Source of the DNA: Corynebacterium matruchotii
Lineage (GTDB): Bacteria > Actinomycetota > Actinomycetes > Mycobacteriales > Mycobacteriaceae
Assembly (NCBI RefSeq): GCF_011612265.2
Contig: NZ_CP050134.2
Coordinates: forward strand, 1,178,001-1,242,000
Direction of reading: 5' to 3'
DNA length: 64,000 nt
Positions 18,530 to 28,439 of this stretch are shown piece by piece. The notes under the pieces were generated by a model. It did not search any database, was not told where the DNA came from, and worked only from the letters and a program-made list of their open reading frames with translations. The translations under genes were made by a program, and so were the position numbers. The stretch's first letter is position 1; each line of letters begins with the position of its first letter.

Positions 18530-19054
18530 ATGGCACCGATAACACCAGACCAACCCGGCGTTCATGACCCCGGGCCCGGACGCCGCCTCGGCGTTGACGT
18601 AGGAACCGTGCGCATCGGTGTCGCACTCTCTGGAACCGACGCCACCCTCGCCATGCCCCTAGAAACCATCAAACGCGAAACCGGATTCAAAGACCGCGAC
18701 AAGTCCGACATTGACCGACTCATCACCCTCATCACAGACAACAACGTTGTCGAAGTCATCGTCGGCTTACCCCGCGACCTCAAAGGCAACGGCTCCAAAA
18801 GCGTCAAACACGCCAAAGAAATCGCCTTCCGCATCAACCGTCGCCTCCAAGGACTAGAGTTATCAATCCCCGTCCGAATGGCCGATGAACGGCTATCAAC
18901 CGTAGTAGCACATCAGGCACTACGCGCGAGTGGGGTTAGTGAAAAATCCGGCCGAAAAATCATAGATCAGGCCGCTGCCGTGGAGATTCTCCAATCTTGG
19001 CTCGACGGACGAACGAATTATCTGCACAGGACACCACCCCTGTCGGCACCATAA
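18530..19054 (+). CDS. ruvX: RuvX/YqgF-type Holliday junction resolvase-like nuclease
   Basis: A 174-residue RNase H-fold protein. The first acidic residue is in [16 protein letters not shown], the second motif is VGLPRDLKG, and the C-terminal [13 protein letters not shown] supplies the last catalytic Asp. Family members process the 5' end of 16S rRNA and have been linked to recombination. The ATG follows GAAAGG. The 287-bp upstream gap contains the alaS terminator and presumably the promoter. The gene is followed by mltG, as in most actinobacteria. Confidence 0.93.
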   Translation: MAPITPDQPGVHDPGPGRRLGVDVGTVRIGVALSGTDATLAMPLETIKRETGFKDRDKSDIDRLITLITDNNVVEVIVGLPRDLKGNGSKSVKHAKEIAFRINRRLQGLELSIPVRMADERLSTVVAHQALRASGVSEKSGRKIIDQAAAVEILQSWLDGRTNYLHRTPPLSAP

Positions 19055-19116
19055 CACCAAGAACAGTAAAATCGTAACGGAAAAGTTATCAAACACAAGG
19101 AGAGCCTCGAATACTT

Positions 19117-20277
19117 ATGCGCAAGGTGAAATACGTCAAGCGACGTCAACGTGGCGCAGCAGTCCTGCTCGCCTCCTTGATTCTTCTTCTCGGAGCTGCA
19201 ATATACATAGGCACACAGTTAGCTACCACCTCGACGCGTGACTATAAGGGGAGCGGTAACGGCCAATACGAACTCATCACAGTGAAAGACGGCCAAACCC
19301 TCTCCGAGCTAGGGCCAGAACTGAAACAACGGGGCATTATCGCAAACGAATCTGTGTTCCAAACTGCGACATATAACAACCCTAATGCGAGCAATTTCAA
19401 ACCCGGGGTGTACCGGCTGCAACACGAAATGAGCGTGAAAGCCGCCCTCGCGGCACTCCTTGATCCCAAGAACAAAATTGAAGCACTCGCGGTCAACGGC
19501 GGCGACGGACTCATGGACGTCAAAGGCGTCGGCGGCGGCGAAAACGATGTACGCTACGGCATCTTCTCCAAGATCTCCAAAGTAACGTGCTTCGAAAACT
19601 CCGACCATTGCATCACTATCGAAGCACTACAACAAGAAGCCTCGACAGCTAATCTGCAAGAATTAGGGGTCCCAGCCTGGGCAATTGAACCAGTGACCCG
19701 CCGCGGGGCTGACCCGAAACGCTTGGAAGGTTTGATCGCGCCGGGGGAGTACACGATTGATCCCAAGAGTGACGCTAAGGCGATCCTCAAAGACCTCATT
19801 ACTAAGTCCGCCCAGGAATATCAGAAGACCAATATTGAGAGTCGAGCCCAGGTAATTGGGTTGAGTCCCTACGAGTTATTGACGGCAGCATCGCTTGTGG
19901 AGCGGGAAGCGCCGGCAAATGACTTCGGTAAGGTCGCCCGCGTAATCCTCAATCGGTTGCACAAACCAATGAAACTAGAGTTCGACTCCACAGTGAACTA
20001 TGATCTGCCCGAGGTTGAGGTTGCCACCACCGATGCGGACCGGAATCGGCAGACCCCATGGAACACGTACGCGAAGGAAGGCTTGCCGGAAACTCCCATT
20101 GCGTCAGCATCAATCAAGGCGATTGAGGCAATGGAAAACCCAGAGGAAGGTAAGTGGCTCTTCTTCGTGACGGTTGACAAGAATGGTCGGACGGTGTTCT
20201 CTGACACGTATGAGCAGCACCTGGCCGCGGTGGAGGAAGCGCAAAAAGGCGATGTGCTGAACTCCAGGCGCCAATAG
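19117..20277 (+). CDS. mltG: Endolytic murein transglycosylase MltG (YceG)
   Basis: A 386-residue inner-membrane enzyme that cleaves nascent glycan strands and so sets their length. A basic N-terminus (MRKVKYVKRRQRG) precedes a single transmembrane helix at about 14-36, followed by a LysM-like part and the YceG catalytic domain. The catalytic Glu lies in ASLVEREAPANDFGKV near residue 263. Other family motifs are LEFDSTVNY and SPYELLTAASL. It follows ruvX with 62 bp between. An AAGGAGA sits 13 bases before the ATG. Confidence 0.93.
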   Translation: MRKVKYVKRRQRGAAVLLASLILLLGAAIYIGTQLATTSTRDYKGSGNGQYELITVKDGQTLSELGPELKQRGIIANESVFQTATYNNPNASNFKPGVYRLQHEMSVKAALAALLDPKNKIEALAVNGGDGLMDVKGVGGGENDVRYGIFSKISKVTCFENSDHCITIEALQQEASTANLQELGVPAWAIEPVTRRGADPKRLEGLIAPGEYTIDPKSDAKAILKDLITKSAQEYQKTNIESRAQVIGLSPYELLTAASLVEREAPANDFGKVARVILNRLHKPMKLEFDSTVNYDLPEVEVATTDADRNRQTPWNTYAKEGLPETPIASASIKAIEAMENPEEGKWLFFVTVDKNGRTVFSDTYEQHLAAVEEAQKGDVLNSRRQ

Positions 20278-20311
20278 CCCGTAGGTGGTCTGACCAGTTA
20301 TTATGGTGATG

Positions 20312-20348
20312 AGGACCGTGCCGGTTTGCTCCGGTACGGTCCTTGTTT
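20312..20348 (+). terminator. Terminator hairpin after mltG
   Basis: AGGACCGTGCCGG and CCGGTACGGTCCT form a 13-bp stem with one G-T wobble and a six-base loop, followed by TGTTT. Confidence 0.75.
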
Positions 20349-20946
20349 CGCGGTTTCTGCCCTAGGGGGCCCGGGGATGGCGGGGGAATGGGGGTATGTG
20401 CCCTATAAGGGCCAATAATGGATTTTATTATCGTACATTTAGCTGGTGGTTAGAAATCGGCAAGGTCGTGACCAGCACTGGGGCGGAATCACCTGGGATT
20501 AATGTGGCAAAAGTGCTAATTATTCTTATAGCGTATGTATCTGTTATGTCTAACTTTTTAGAAAAATATTTTTCCAGCTACCTATAAATAAGTGAAATTT
20601 TTTTCATCTTGTTATCGGACTAGTTCCCATTTACCGTGAGGAAAACTTAACGAATAGCGGATTTGTCACAAATAAAGATTTAATTATATGAATCAGTATA
20701 AGAACTACATTATATAAATAGCACTTTTTGCTTTTCGACGTTTCAGGCTCTCCTTCTTCCATACTTACCAACTGCACAAGTATTGATAAAGTTTATGTTT
20801 ACCTGGTGTTTTTGGGCACCCCCGTATGTGAAAGCACCCGTTGAAAAACACTTTTCTCCTATGCGACTATCGGGTCGTTGGCCAACAAAACTTCATCCAC
20901 TGTCATTCGGATGTGTCATTCATCTTCAGAAAGAAGGGCTTTTTCA
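20349..20946. other. AT-rich non-coding stretch upstream of the CHAP gene
   Basis: About 600 bases of visibly lower G+C than either flank, with no convincing gene. The longest frame (63 codons from 20396) has no ribosome binding site and no recognisable family. It contains a palindrome GAAAAATATTTTTC at 20561-20574, an ATTTGTCACAAAT at about 20652-20665, and several TATA-like hexamers near 20690-20720 that may serve the CHAP gene promoter. Confidence 0.5.
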
Positions 20947-22344
20947 ATGGGGAAAAACTCTCAATATCGCACCGCTCGCCGGGTCTTGGCTGCGGCTGCT
21001 GGCATTATGCTGGTGGCCCAGCAAGCACAGGTTGCCACCGCTGAGCCACGTACTTTGTGTCAGGTCAAGGGTAGCTATAGCTGCTTGACCTTCAGCGGCT
21101 ATGGTGAGCGCACTGGTACCTGGGCGGATACTCGCTACCCAGGAAACAACGGCAATCACAGCTGCTCCCGCTACGTTGCTTATCGTCTGGCGAAAGGCGG
21201 CATGCGCGAACAAGCAAGCTGGGGCGACGCTTCGCAATGGATTCAACGGGCACCCGGCCACAAGGATAAGACTCCCACCGTGGGGGCCGTGGCCTACTGG
21301 AACCAACAATGGACCGCTACCTACTGGGGCCATAACGAAGGCCATGTTGGTGTTGTTGAGAAGGTCAACACCGACGGTTCTATCGAAGTGACCTGGGACA
21401 GCCAGCGGGAGGGCATGGTAGTTCGCAAGATCATTACTCGCGGCCCCGATATGCCTACCGACTTCATCCACATCGACGATGGTTCCATCCGTCGTTCCGG
21501 TGGTGACGAAACCAAGACTCCACCATCGAAGACCGACACCCCGTCAACGTCGACTAACACTCCACCTACTAAGACGGATACCCCACCAACGTCCACGGAT
21601 ACGCCTCCGACGAAGACCGACACTCCGCCGACCAAGACGGATACGCCTCCGACCAAGACAGATACCCCACCGACGTCGACCAGCACCCCGCCGACCAAGA
21701 CGGACACCCCACCAACGTCCACGGATACACCTCCGACGTCGACCAGCACCCCGCCGTCGAAGACGGACACCCCACCAACTTCTACGGACACCCCGAAGAC
21801 GTCCACGAGTGTTCCGCCGACCAAGACGGACACGCCACCAACGTCCACGGATACACCTCCGACGTCGACTAGCACCCCGCCTACCAAGACGGATACCCCG
21901 AAGACGTCCACGGATACGCCTCCGACCAAGACTGATACTCCGTCCACGTCGACTAGCACCCCACCAACTGTTACCGACACCCCGAAGACGTCTGACTCTG
22001 AGCAGCCCCCGAAGTGTGACAAGGGCAAGAGCGACGGCAAGTGCGGCAGCAACAATGGCAATAATGGCTCCATTGGCGGCGGCAACAGCGGCTCCATTGG
22101 TGGTGGCAATGGCAACAGCAACGGCAAGTCCCAAGCCCAAGGCTCCCTGGCCGGCTCTGGTGGCCTGCTCGGCGTCGTTGCCGCAGTCATCGGCCTGGGT
22201 GGCATCGTCAAGGTAGTGTCCAACCTGTTCCAGCGCATTACCGGTGGCTCCACCGGCAACAGCTCCGGCGCTGGCGGCGGGAACGGCAACTCCCACTCCC
22301 AGGGCGGCTCCACCGGTGGCGGCCTGTTCTCCCGCAGCAGCTAA
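20947..22344 (+). CDS. Secreted CHAP-domain protein with Thr/Pro heptad repeats
   Basis: A 465-residue secreted protein. The start is the ATG giving MGKNSQYRTARR, 10 bases after AAGAAGG. A signal peptide (hydrophobic 13-30) probably ends after TATA. The CHAP amidase/endopeptidase domain spans about 55-180, with catalytic Cys73 (HSCSRYVAYRLA) and His133 (NEGHVGVVEKV). Residues 195-348 are 22 tandem copies of a heptad like KTDTPPT/STDTPPT. Then come a Cys-containing Lys/Gly segment and an Asn/Gly/Ser-rich region. A hydrophobic segment (GGLLGVVAAVIGLGGIVKVV, about 400-425) may span or insert in the envelope. A role in cell-wall cleavage or surface display is inferred. It stands alone between mltG and aroE. 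Confidence 0.85.
   Translation: MGKNSQYRTARRVLAAAAGIMLVAQQAQVATAEPRTLCQVKGSYSCLTFSGYGERTGTWADTRYPGNNGNHSCSRYVAYRLAKGGMREQASWGDASQWIQRAPGHKDKTPTVGAVAYWNQQWTATYWGHNEGHVGVVEKVNTDGSIEVTWDSQREGMVVRKIITRGPDMPTDFIHIDDGSIRRSGGDETKTPPSKTDTPSTSTNTPPTKTDTPPTSTDTPPTKTDTPPTKTDTPPTKTDTPPTSTSTPPTKTDTPPTSTDTPPTSTSTPPSKTDTPPTSTDTPKTSTSVPPTKTDTPPTSTDTPPTSTSTPPTKTDTPKTSTDTPPTKTDTPSTSTSTPPTVTDTPKTSDSEQPPKCDKGKSDGKCGSNNGNNGSIGGGNSGSIGGGNGNSNGKSQAQGSLAGSGGLLGVVAAVIGLGGIVKVVSNLFQRITGGSTGNSSGAGGGNGNSHSQGGSTGGGLFSRSS
21529..21990 (+). repeat. 22 tandem 21-bp units encoding a Thr/Pro heptad
   Basis: In-frame direct repeats of consensus AARACSGAYACBCCNCCNACN-type codons encode [K/S]T[D/S]TPPT. Units alternate between KTDTPPT, STDTPPT and STSTPPT, which suggests expansion by duplication of pairs or triplets. 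The stretch is Thr/Ser/Pro-rich, resembling a wall-spanning or O-glycosylated stalk. Confidence 0.9.
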
Positions 22345-22449
22345 CACCTTGATATAGCGGCGCGCGGCAAAAAAGTAACCGTGGCGCTGACGGTGCGCTA
22401 AAGTTCTGAAGAAAACCTCCTCCTATAAGATTTTCCACAAGGACTTTTC

Positions 22450-23277
22450 ATGGCACGCCATCAAGCCGCGGTTCTAGGTAAACCCATCGCCCATTCCCTC
22501 TCCCCACTCCTGCACAATGCGGGCTACCGGGCGTTGGGGTTAACACAATGGGAATACACCCGAATTGAATGTGACGAGCACGAACTACCCCAAGTGGTAG
22601 CCGGTGCCGACGCATCATTTCGGGGTTTTTCTGTGACCATGCCCGGAAAGTTTGCGGCGCTTGCCGTCGCAACTGACCGCACCGACCGCGCCCGACTCAT
22701 AGGCTCGGCCAATACCCTGGTGCGCAGTGGTGATGGTTGGCGTGCCGACAACACCGATTGCGATGGCGTCACCGGCGCCATCCGCACGCTTTTCGACGCC
22801 CCCAGCCCGCAACTCGGAACCGCCGTCATCATTGGTGCCGGCGGCACCGCCCGCCCCGCCCTGTGGGCGCTTGCGGAACTTGGGGTATCCCACGTCACCA
22901 TCATTAACCGCAGCGACCGCAGCCGGGAGCTGGCCGATCTCATTGCCGCCATTGGCCTCCAGGTTGATTTCGTCCCCTATGACGACACTATATCCACCGC
23001 CTGCGCAACCGCGGACGTGATCATTTCCACAGTGCCTGCTGCGGGGATCGCGGAGCACGTCGATAAGCTAGCGCAGGCGCCGCTTCTTGACGTCATTTAC
23101 GACCCTTGGCCCACCCCCCTCGTGGCTGCGGCACGCAACAGGCACCTGCCCGCGGTTGGTGGGCACGTCATGCTTGCGCACCAAGCCTACGGCCAATTCG
23201 AACAATTCACCGGATACCCCGCCCCCCGCGAAGCCATGTGGGCGGCACTCACATCATGTGGCCCGCTGTCACAATAG
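22450..23277 (+). CDS. aroE: Shikimate dehydrogenase (NADP+)
   Basis: A 275-residue enzyme reducing 3-dehydroshikimate to shikimate. The substrate-binding N-terminus is KPIAHSLSPLLHNAGY. Catalytic Lys67 lies in FSVTMPGKFAAL and Asp103 in RADNTDCDG. The nucleotide-binding loop is IIGAGGTARPAL (127-138). The ATG follows AAGGA. The downstream prepilin peptidase gene starts 22 bases inside its 3' end. It opens the aromatic-pathway cluster. Confidence 0.94.
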   Translation: MARHQAAVLGKPIAHSLSPLLHNAGYRALGLTQWEYTRIECDEHELPQVVAGADASFRGFSVTMPGKFAALAVATDRTDRARLIGSANTLVRSGDGWRADNTDCDGVTGAIRTLFDAPSPQLGTAVIIGAGGTARPALWALAELGVSHVTIINRSDRSRELADLIAAIGLQVDFVPYDDTISTACATADVIISTVPAAGIAEHVDKLAQAPLLDVIYDPWPTPLVAAARNRHLPAVGGHVMLAHQAYGQFEQFTGYPAPREAMWAALTSCGPLSQ

Positions 23278-23696
23278 TCATCGGCGCAGCTTGGGCCCTG
23301 GCATTGTGCTGGTACGACATGAAATACCAGCGCCTTCCCGACAACCTCACCATGCCGGTTTTATGCTGCCTCATTATTATTGCCGCCCGCATGAACTATG
23401 TTGCGCTTTTTGGTGGGCTGGTCTGGTTCTTCCTCTATTTCATGATCGCCCTGCTTGTCGGCGGTATCGGTGGCGGCGATATCAAACTCGCCCCCAGCCT
23501 GGGGATCATCATTGGGGCCGACGGCATTTGGCCCGTGTTTACCGCCATTTTCCTTGCACAAATGTTCACTCTGGTGGGGGCGATGGTTTTCAGACGAACC
23601 AAAATACCCCACGGGCCCGCCATGATTCTAGGATGCATCATCGTTCTTGCTTGCCACCCGGCGTCAAGCACTTTTATCCACTTCGATAGGGGGTAA
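23256..23696 (+). CDS. Prepilin-type peptidase, catalytic A24 domain only
   Basis: A 146-residue polytopic membrane aspartyl protease. The two catalytic aspartates are Asp21 (CWYDMKYQRLPD) and Asp75 in the GGGD motif (IGGGDIKLAP). Four or more hydrophobic segments are present. The N-terminal methyltransferase domain of full-size PilD/GspO is missing. The chosen ATG overlaps the end of aroE by 22 bases. Longer upstream frames are just aroE out of frame. No pilin or pilus-assembly gene is present in the window. Family role: cleavage of type IV pilin-like leaders. Confidence 0.85.
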   Translation: MWPAVTIVIGAAWALALCWYDMKYQRLPDNLTMPVLCCLIIIAARMNYVALFGGLVWFFLYFMIALLVGGIGGGDIKLAPSLGIIIGADGIWPVFTAIFLAQMFTLVGAMVFRRTKIPHGPAMILGCIIVLACHPASSTFIHFDRG

Positions 23697-23735
23697 AAGC
23701 ACGAAAATCCACCAGCACATGTCATAATTGCCTTC

Positions 23736-24968
23736 ATGCTGCGCTGGTCAACATCAGGAGAATCCCACGGACAAGCACTCATCGCCATGGTGGAACACAT
23801 GCCAAGCGGAGTGCCACTCACCACGACGGACATAGCCACCCAATTGGCTCGCCGCCGACTCGGCTATGGTCGGGGCGCCCGCATGAAATTCGAAGCCGAC
23901 GCGGTGACAATACTCGGCGGTGTGCGCCACGGCGAAACCCTCGGTAGTCCCATCGCCATCATGATCGGCAATAGCGAATGGCCCAAATGGACCACCCTCA
24001 TGTCCGCCGACCCCATCGACCCGACCGACCCCGAGGCCGCCTCGGCACTCGACTCCGGTCGGGGCGCGAAACTTACCCGACCCCGCCCCGGACACGCCGA
24101 TTTCGCCGGCATGCTCAAATACGACTTCGATGAGGCTCGGCCCATCCTAGAGCGCGCCTCCGCCCGCGAAACCGCCGCCCGGGTCGCTGCCGCCACCGCC
24201 GCCCGAAACCTATTGCGTGCAACCCTGGGGGTGGAAGTGTTCTCACACGTTGTCTCGATTGGGCGTTCGAACCCTTACGATGGTCCCGAACCCACGTTCG
24301 ATGATCTTGGTGCTATTGATGCCTCCCCGGTTCGCGCGAACACGGCCACGCCGGAAGGCCAAGCCGCCGAAGCATCCATGATCGCCGAAATCGAAGCAGC
24401 CAAGAAAGCCGGCGACACCCTGGGCGGCATCGTGGAAGTCATCGTTTCCGGGCTCCCCATCGGATTGGGGTCGCACGTCAGCGGCGACGACCGGCTCGAC
24501 GCCCAGCTCGCGGCCGCCCTCATGAGTATCCAGGCCATCAAGGGCGTAGAAATCGGTGACGGGTTCGCCGAAGCCCGCCGCCGTGGCTCCGAAGCCCACG
24601 ATGAAATCATCCGCTCTGGTCACACTCTGACCCGCACCACCAACCGGGCCGGCGGGCTGGAAGGGGGCATGACCAACGGGGAAACCCTCCGGGTGCGCGC
24701 CGCTATGAAACCAATTTCCACCGTGCCGCGCGCCTTGAAATCCGTGGACATGGCCACCGGAAAACCCGCAACCGGAATCCACCAGCGTTCGGACGTGTGT
24801 GCGGTACCGGCAGCCGGGGTGGTAGCAGAAGCCATGGTGGCCCTGGTGGTGGCCCGGGCAGTCTTGCAAAAATTCGGCGGCGACTCGTTGGGGGAAACAA
24901 AGCGTAATATTGCGGCTTATCAAGAACATGTGGCCCGCCGGGTGCAGTTTCCAGACGACGTGAACTGA
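23736..24968 (+). CDS. aroC: Chorismate synthase
   Basis: A 410-residue FMN-dependent enzyme converting 5-enolpyruvylshikimate-3-phosphate to chorismate. Family signatures are [13 protein letters not shown] at the N-terminus (His11), [13 protein letters not shown] near residue 110, and the C-terminal [24 protein letters not shown] hexamer lies seven bases before the ATG and no ribosome binding site is seen, which hints at a leaderless mRNA. aroK follows after 45 bp. Confidence 0.96.
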   Translation: MLRWSTSGESHGQALIAMVEHMPSGVPLTTTDIATQLARRRLGYGRGARMKFEADAVTILGGVRHGETLGSPIAIMIGNSEWPKWTTLMSADPIDPTDPEAASALDSGRGAKLTRPRPGHADFAGMLKYDFDEARPILERASARETAARVAAATAARNLLRATLGVEVFSHVVSIGRSNPYDGPEPTFDDLGAIDASPVRANTATPEGQAAEASMIAEIEAAKKAGDTLGGIVEVIVSGLPIGLGSHVSGDDRLDAQLAAALMSIQAIKGVEIGDGFAEARRRGSEAHDEIIRSGHTLTRTTNRAGGLEGGMTNGETLRVRAAMKPISTVPRALKSVDMATGKPATGIHQRSDVCAVPAAGVVAEAMVALVVARAVLQKFGGDSLGETKRNIAAYQEHVARRVQFPDDVN

Positions 24969-25013
24969 AACCCAGCGAGCATAAAAACCTACACAAGAGG
25001 AGTTGATGAGTAA

Positions 25014-25535
25014 GTGCAACACTTAAAACCGCACGTGGTGTTGGTCGGCCCACCGGGTGCCGGTAAAACAACCATTGGCCGCCGGCTGGCGCACACCCTC
25101 AACACGGTACTCATCGATACGGACCACATGATCGAGGAAGCGACCGGCAAAACCTGCGGCGCGGTATTCAGCGAGCTAGGCGAGCCGGAATTCCGTAGAT
25201 TAGAGGCCGAACAGGTGGCGGTAGCCCTGCAACAACGGGGTGTCATCAGCCTGGGCGGCGGTGCGGTGCTTACTGAATCGAATCGGAACCTGCTTGTGGA
25301 TCACCCGGTGGTGTGGATCGACATGAGTGCGGAAGAAGGCGTGCGCCGCACCCAAGGCGACGACAGCCGCCCGATATTAGCGGCCGAAGACCCCCTGGCG
25401 CATTTCACGAAGCTGCTGGCAACCCGGCGCCCCTTCTACTCCCAGGTGGCGGATCTGCACGTATCCACCGACAAACGCACCCCGCAGCAACTCGTGGCCG
25501 ATATAATGGCATATCTTGAGACCACCGCCTGTTAG
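25014..25535 (+). CDS. aroK: Shikimate kinase
   Basis: A 173-residue P-loop kinase phosphorylating shikimate at O3. Walker A is GPPGAGKTT (12-20), the shikimate-binding DTDHMIEE follows near 37, and GGGAVL lies near 82. The adenine-lid region contains RPILAAED. The start is a GTG with GAGGAG about 13 bases upstream. An ATG eight bases before it is out of frame and stops after six codons. Confidence 0.94.
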   Translation: MQHLKPHVVLVGPPGAGKTTIGRRLAHTLNTVLIDTDHMIEEATGKTCGAVFSELGEPEFRRLEAEQVAVALQQRGVISLGGGAVLTESNRNLLVDHPVVWIDMSAEEGVRRTQGDDSRPILAAEDPLAHFTKLLATRRPFYSQVADLHVSTDKRTPQQLVADIMAYLETTAC

Positions 25536-25631
25536 AGAACTATCGGCGACATGCCGGCGAATCCAGCCAGGCGAGGCGCCACTGCACATTGTTCATTTAT
25601 CTCAAGCCCCATGGCATGGAAGGAACCAGGC

Positions 25632-26744
25632 ATGAGCACCCCCGATAATCCCGCTACCGCAGCCGTCACCACCGTTGAGGTGACCGGACCCAACCCGTAC
25701 ACCGTCACCATTGGGCATGATCTTGCTGGCGTCATCACCGATTTTGCTGCCGAACTTCACCCCACCCAGATCGCCATTATCACCCAACCGGCCCTGGCCG
25801 ACTACGCCACCGCCCTGGCCGAGGCCGCCAAAACCCGCGGCATCACCCCAACCATCATGGAGATTCCCGACGCCGAATCCGGCAAAACTCTCGCGGTGGC
25901 GGAAAACTGCTGGAACGAGCTGGGGGAGAAAGCATTCGGCCGCCGGGACGTGGTGATCGGCATCGGTGGGGGAGCCGCCACCGACCTGGCTGGTTTCGTT
26001 GCCGCATCCTGGATGCGGGGCGTGCGGGTGATCCAGGTGCCCACAACCCTGCTGGCCATGGTCGATGCCGCGGTGGGCGGGAAAACCGGGGTGAACACTG
26101 CTGCGGGCAAAAACCTGGTGGGCGCCTTCCACGAGCCGGCGGCGGTCTTTATCGACCTGGACATGCTGGCTACCCTCCCCGAGGGGGAAATCGTGGCGGG
26201 CTCCGCGGAGATCATCAAGACCGGGTTCATTGCCGACCCGGTGATCCTGCAACGCTACGAAACTGACCCGGCTGCTTGCCTGCGGGTTGCCGATGGCGGC
26301 TATCTGCCGGAACTCATCCGCCGGTCGGTGGCGGTGAAAGCATCCGTGGTGGGGGAGGACCTGAAAGAATCCGGGCTGCGGGAAATCCTCAACTATGGGC
26401 ACACCTTCGGGCACGCGGTTGAACTCAACGAGCAGTTCGTCTGGCGGCACGGTAACGCGGTGGCGGTGGGCATGATGTTCATCGCTAACCTCAGCCACGC
26501 TCGGGGGCTGATCGATGCGGAGCTGGTGGCGCGCCACGCCAATATTTTGTCGAGCGTTGGCCTGCCCACCAGCTATAAGCCCGGCGAATTTGATCGGCTG
26601 TATCGAGGCATGACGCGGGATAAGAAAAACCGGGACGGTAAGATCCGGTTTGTGGCCCTCACCAAGGTGGGGGAGTGTACCCGCATCACCGACGCCACCA
26701 AAGCCGAACTTGAGGCCGCCTACCAGCGGATTTCCGGGAAATAA
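25632..26744 (+). CDS. aroB: 3-Dehydroquinate synthase
   Basis: A 370-residue NAD- and zinc-dependent enzyme forming 3-dehydroquinate from DAHP. NAD-binding motifs include [16 protein letters not shown] and the following [19 protein letters not shown]. Zinc ligands lie in [11 protein letters not shown] near 256-262. The chosen ATG ([12 protein letters not shown]) follows AAGGA. A frame from 25551 would add 27 residues with no family similarity. aroQ starts 13 bases after the stop. Confidence 0.96.
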   Translation: MSTPDNPATAAVTTVEVTGPNPYTVTIGHDLAGVITDFAAELHPTQIAIITQPALADYATALAEAAKTRGITPTIMEIPDAESGKTLAVAENCWNELGEKAFGRRDVVIGIGGGAATDLAGFVAASWMRGVRVIQVPTTLLAMVDAAVGGKTGVNTAAGKNLVGAFHEPAAVFIDLDMLATLPEGEIVAGSAEIIKTGFIADPVILQRYETDPAACLRVADGGYLPELIRRSVAVKASVVGEDLKESGLREILNYGHTFGHAVELNEQFVWRHGNAVAVGMMFIANLSHARGLIDAELVARHANILSSVGLPTSYKPGEFDRLYRGMTRDKKNRDGKIRFVALTKVGECTRITDATKAELEAAYQRISGK

Positions 26745-26757
26745 GGGGAAGAGCGCG

Positions 26758-27189
26758 ATGCATATCATGGTGTTAAACGGCCCGAACCTCAACCGGTTAG
26801 GCAAACGGCAACCCGACGTGTACGGGCACACCACCTTGGCGGACGTGACCGACATGGTGACCACCCACGCGGCCCAGCACGGCATCGAGGTGACGTGCCG
26901 GCAATCCAACCACGAAGGCGAACTCATCGACTGGGTGCATGAGGCGGCCGACAACGGGTGGCCGGTGATTATCAACCCGGGCGGGTTCACCCACACGTCG
27001 GTAGCATTACGGGATGCCCTCGCCGAAGTGGCGGACACGTCCGGGTTTGTGGAGGTGCACATCTCCAACGTGCACGCCCGGGAACCCTTCCGGCAGAAAA
27101 GCCTACTTTCCCCCATTGCGGTGGGTGTTATCGCAGGTTTAGGGGTTGAAGGCTACCGGTTGGCAATAGATTATTTCGCGCGTCGATAA
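26758..27189 (+). CDS. aroQ: Type II 3-dehydroquinate dehydratase
   Basis: A 143-residue dodecamer-forming enzyme that dehydrates 3-dehydroquinate. The motifs are [18 protein letters not shown] with catalytic Tyr22 and the mobile Arg loop, then [16 protein letters not shown], and [12 protein letters not shown] with His101. The ATG follows AAGGGGAAG. This completes four consecutive shikimate-pathway genes after aroE. Confidence 0.95.
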   Translation: MHIMVLNGPNLNRLGKRQPDVYGHTTLADVTDMVTTHAAQHGIEVTCRQSNHEGELIDWVHEAADNGWPVIINPGGFTHTSVALRDALAEVADTSGFVEVHISNVHAREPFRQKSLLSPIAVGVIAGLGVEGYRLAIDYFARR

Positions 27190-27243
27190 GCGGTGTAATG
27201 TGCTTCTTAGCTGAAAAATAAGTTTTTCATTAGGAGTGACATT

Positions 27244-28335
27244 ATGCCTTTATCCGACACCCGATTCCTGTCCCGCCGCCGCGCCCTATCCGCAAAACTC
27301 GCAGCGCAACGCGTTGACGCCATGCTCGTCACTCACCTGACGCATGTGCGCTACCTGTCGGGGTTCTCGGGATCCAATGGCGCATTATTGCTGCACAAGG
27401 ACCTAGAGGCGCAGATCGCCACGGACGGCCGGTATCTCACCCAAATTGCCGCCGAGGTGCCCGACATTGAGGCCCTCGACGCCCGCGCGGTGGGCCCCGA
27501 CCTGCTCGCCACCGTCACCGGGCCGAAACGCGTCGGGTTTGAAGCAGACTTCGTGTCCGTGTCGCAGCTGCAACGCCTGGAAAAAGCCGCCGGCGAAGAC
27601 GTCACCCTCGTGCCCATCAGTGGCGTCATCGAAGACATCCGACTCGTCAAAGAACCCTATGAGCTGGAGCGACTCCGCGAGGTTGCGGTGATCGCCAATA
27701 CCGCATTCCAGGAGCTTATCGACGAAAACCTCATTCGGGCCGGCCGCACTGAAACGGAGGTGGCTGCCGACCTGGAATACAAAATGCGCCTTCACGGTGC
27801 GGAACGCACCAGCTTTGAAACCATCGTTGCCTCTGGGCCGAACTCCGCCATGCCCCACCACGAACCCGGCGCCCGAGTGCTTGAAGAAGGCGATATCGTC
27901 ACCGTTGACTTCGGGGCCCACGCCGCCGGCTACAATTCTGATACCACCCGCACCGTCATCATCAGTGACGCCGACGAATTCGCCACGGAAATCTACAACA
28001 TTGTGCTAAAAGCCCAGCTCGCAGGTGTGGCCGCCGCTATTCCCGGCGCGAAACTTTCCGACGTGGACAAGGCCTGCCGTGACATCATTACCGACGCCGG
28101 CTACGGCGAATACTTCGTGCACTCCACCGGCCATGGCGTGGGCCTGGACCTGCACGAAGCTCCCTACGCCGCCACCTCGGGGCAAGGCGAACTTGTCGAG
28201 GGCATGACGCTTACCGTGGAACCCGGCATTTACGTGCCCGGCAAAGGCGGGGTGCGCATCGAAGACACCCTCATTATTACCGCAGGTCAACCCGAGAATC
28301 TGACGCATTTGGTGAAAGACCTTACGGTCGTGTAG
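27244..28335 (+). CDS. pepQ: Xaa-Pro aminopeptidase (M24 family)
   Basis: A 363-residue cytoplasmic metallopeptidase. The creatinase-like N-terminal domain ([19 protein letters not shown]) is followed by the pita-bread domain. Metal ligands are in [33 protein letters not shown] and [20 protein letters not shown]. It is commonly annotated pepQ or pepP at this place, and the exact specificity (dipeptidase or aminopeptidase) is not decided by the sequence. AGGAGTG precedes the ATG. efp follows. Confidence 0.92.
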   Translation: MPLSDTRFLSRRRALSAKLAAQRVDAMLVTHLTHVRYLSGFSGSNGALLLHKDLEAQIATDGRYLTQIAAEVPDIEALDARAVGPDLLATVTGPKRVGFEADFVSVSQLQRLEKAAGEDVTLVPISGVIEDIRLVKEPYELERLREVAVIANTAFQELIDENLIRAGRTETEVAADLEYKMRLHGAERTSFETIVASGPNSAMPHHEPGARVLEEGDIVTVDFGAHAAGYNSDTTRTVIISDADEFATEIYNIVLKAQLAGVAAAIPGAKLSDVDKACRDIITDAGYGEYFVHSTGHGVGLDLHEAPYAATSGQGELVEGMTLTVEPGIYVPGKGGVRIEDTLIITAGQPENLTHLVKDLTVV

Positions 28336-28439
28336 TTGGCACCAACTGTCGGCGGTGGTGTACCCTTGCTACGTTGGAAAACCGTGTATCGGTTTTTATG
28401 CGTTCTATCAATAACTCAACCATGAAGGAAGTACCCAGC

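Noticed and set aside
20396..20587. 63-codon frame in the AT-rich stretch
   Set aside because: No ribosome binding site or recognised domain; the hydrophobic run is explained by AT-rich codons.
20652..20665. GlxR site before the CHAP gene (ATTTGTCACAAAT)
   Set aside because: The half-sites are not spaced as TGTGA-N6-TCACA; it does not fit the consensus.
21529..21990. Tandem repeats as a possible CRISPR array
   Set aside because: The repeats are contiguous 21-bp in-frame coding units without spacers.
21321..22313. Long minus-strand frame of 330 codons opposite the CHAP gene
   Set aside because: It is the mirror of the 21-bp repeat, giving a low-complexity Val/Gly pattern, with no start context or family.
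23106..23255. N-terminal extension of the prepilin peptidase within aroE
   Set aside because: The extra residues are aroE read out of frame and contain no membrane segment or methyltransferase motif.
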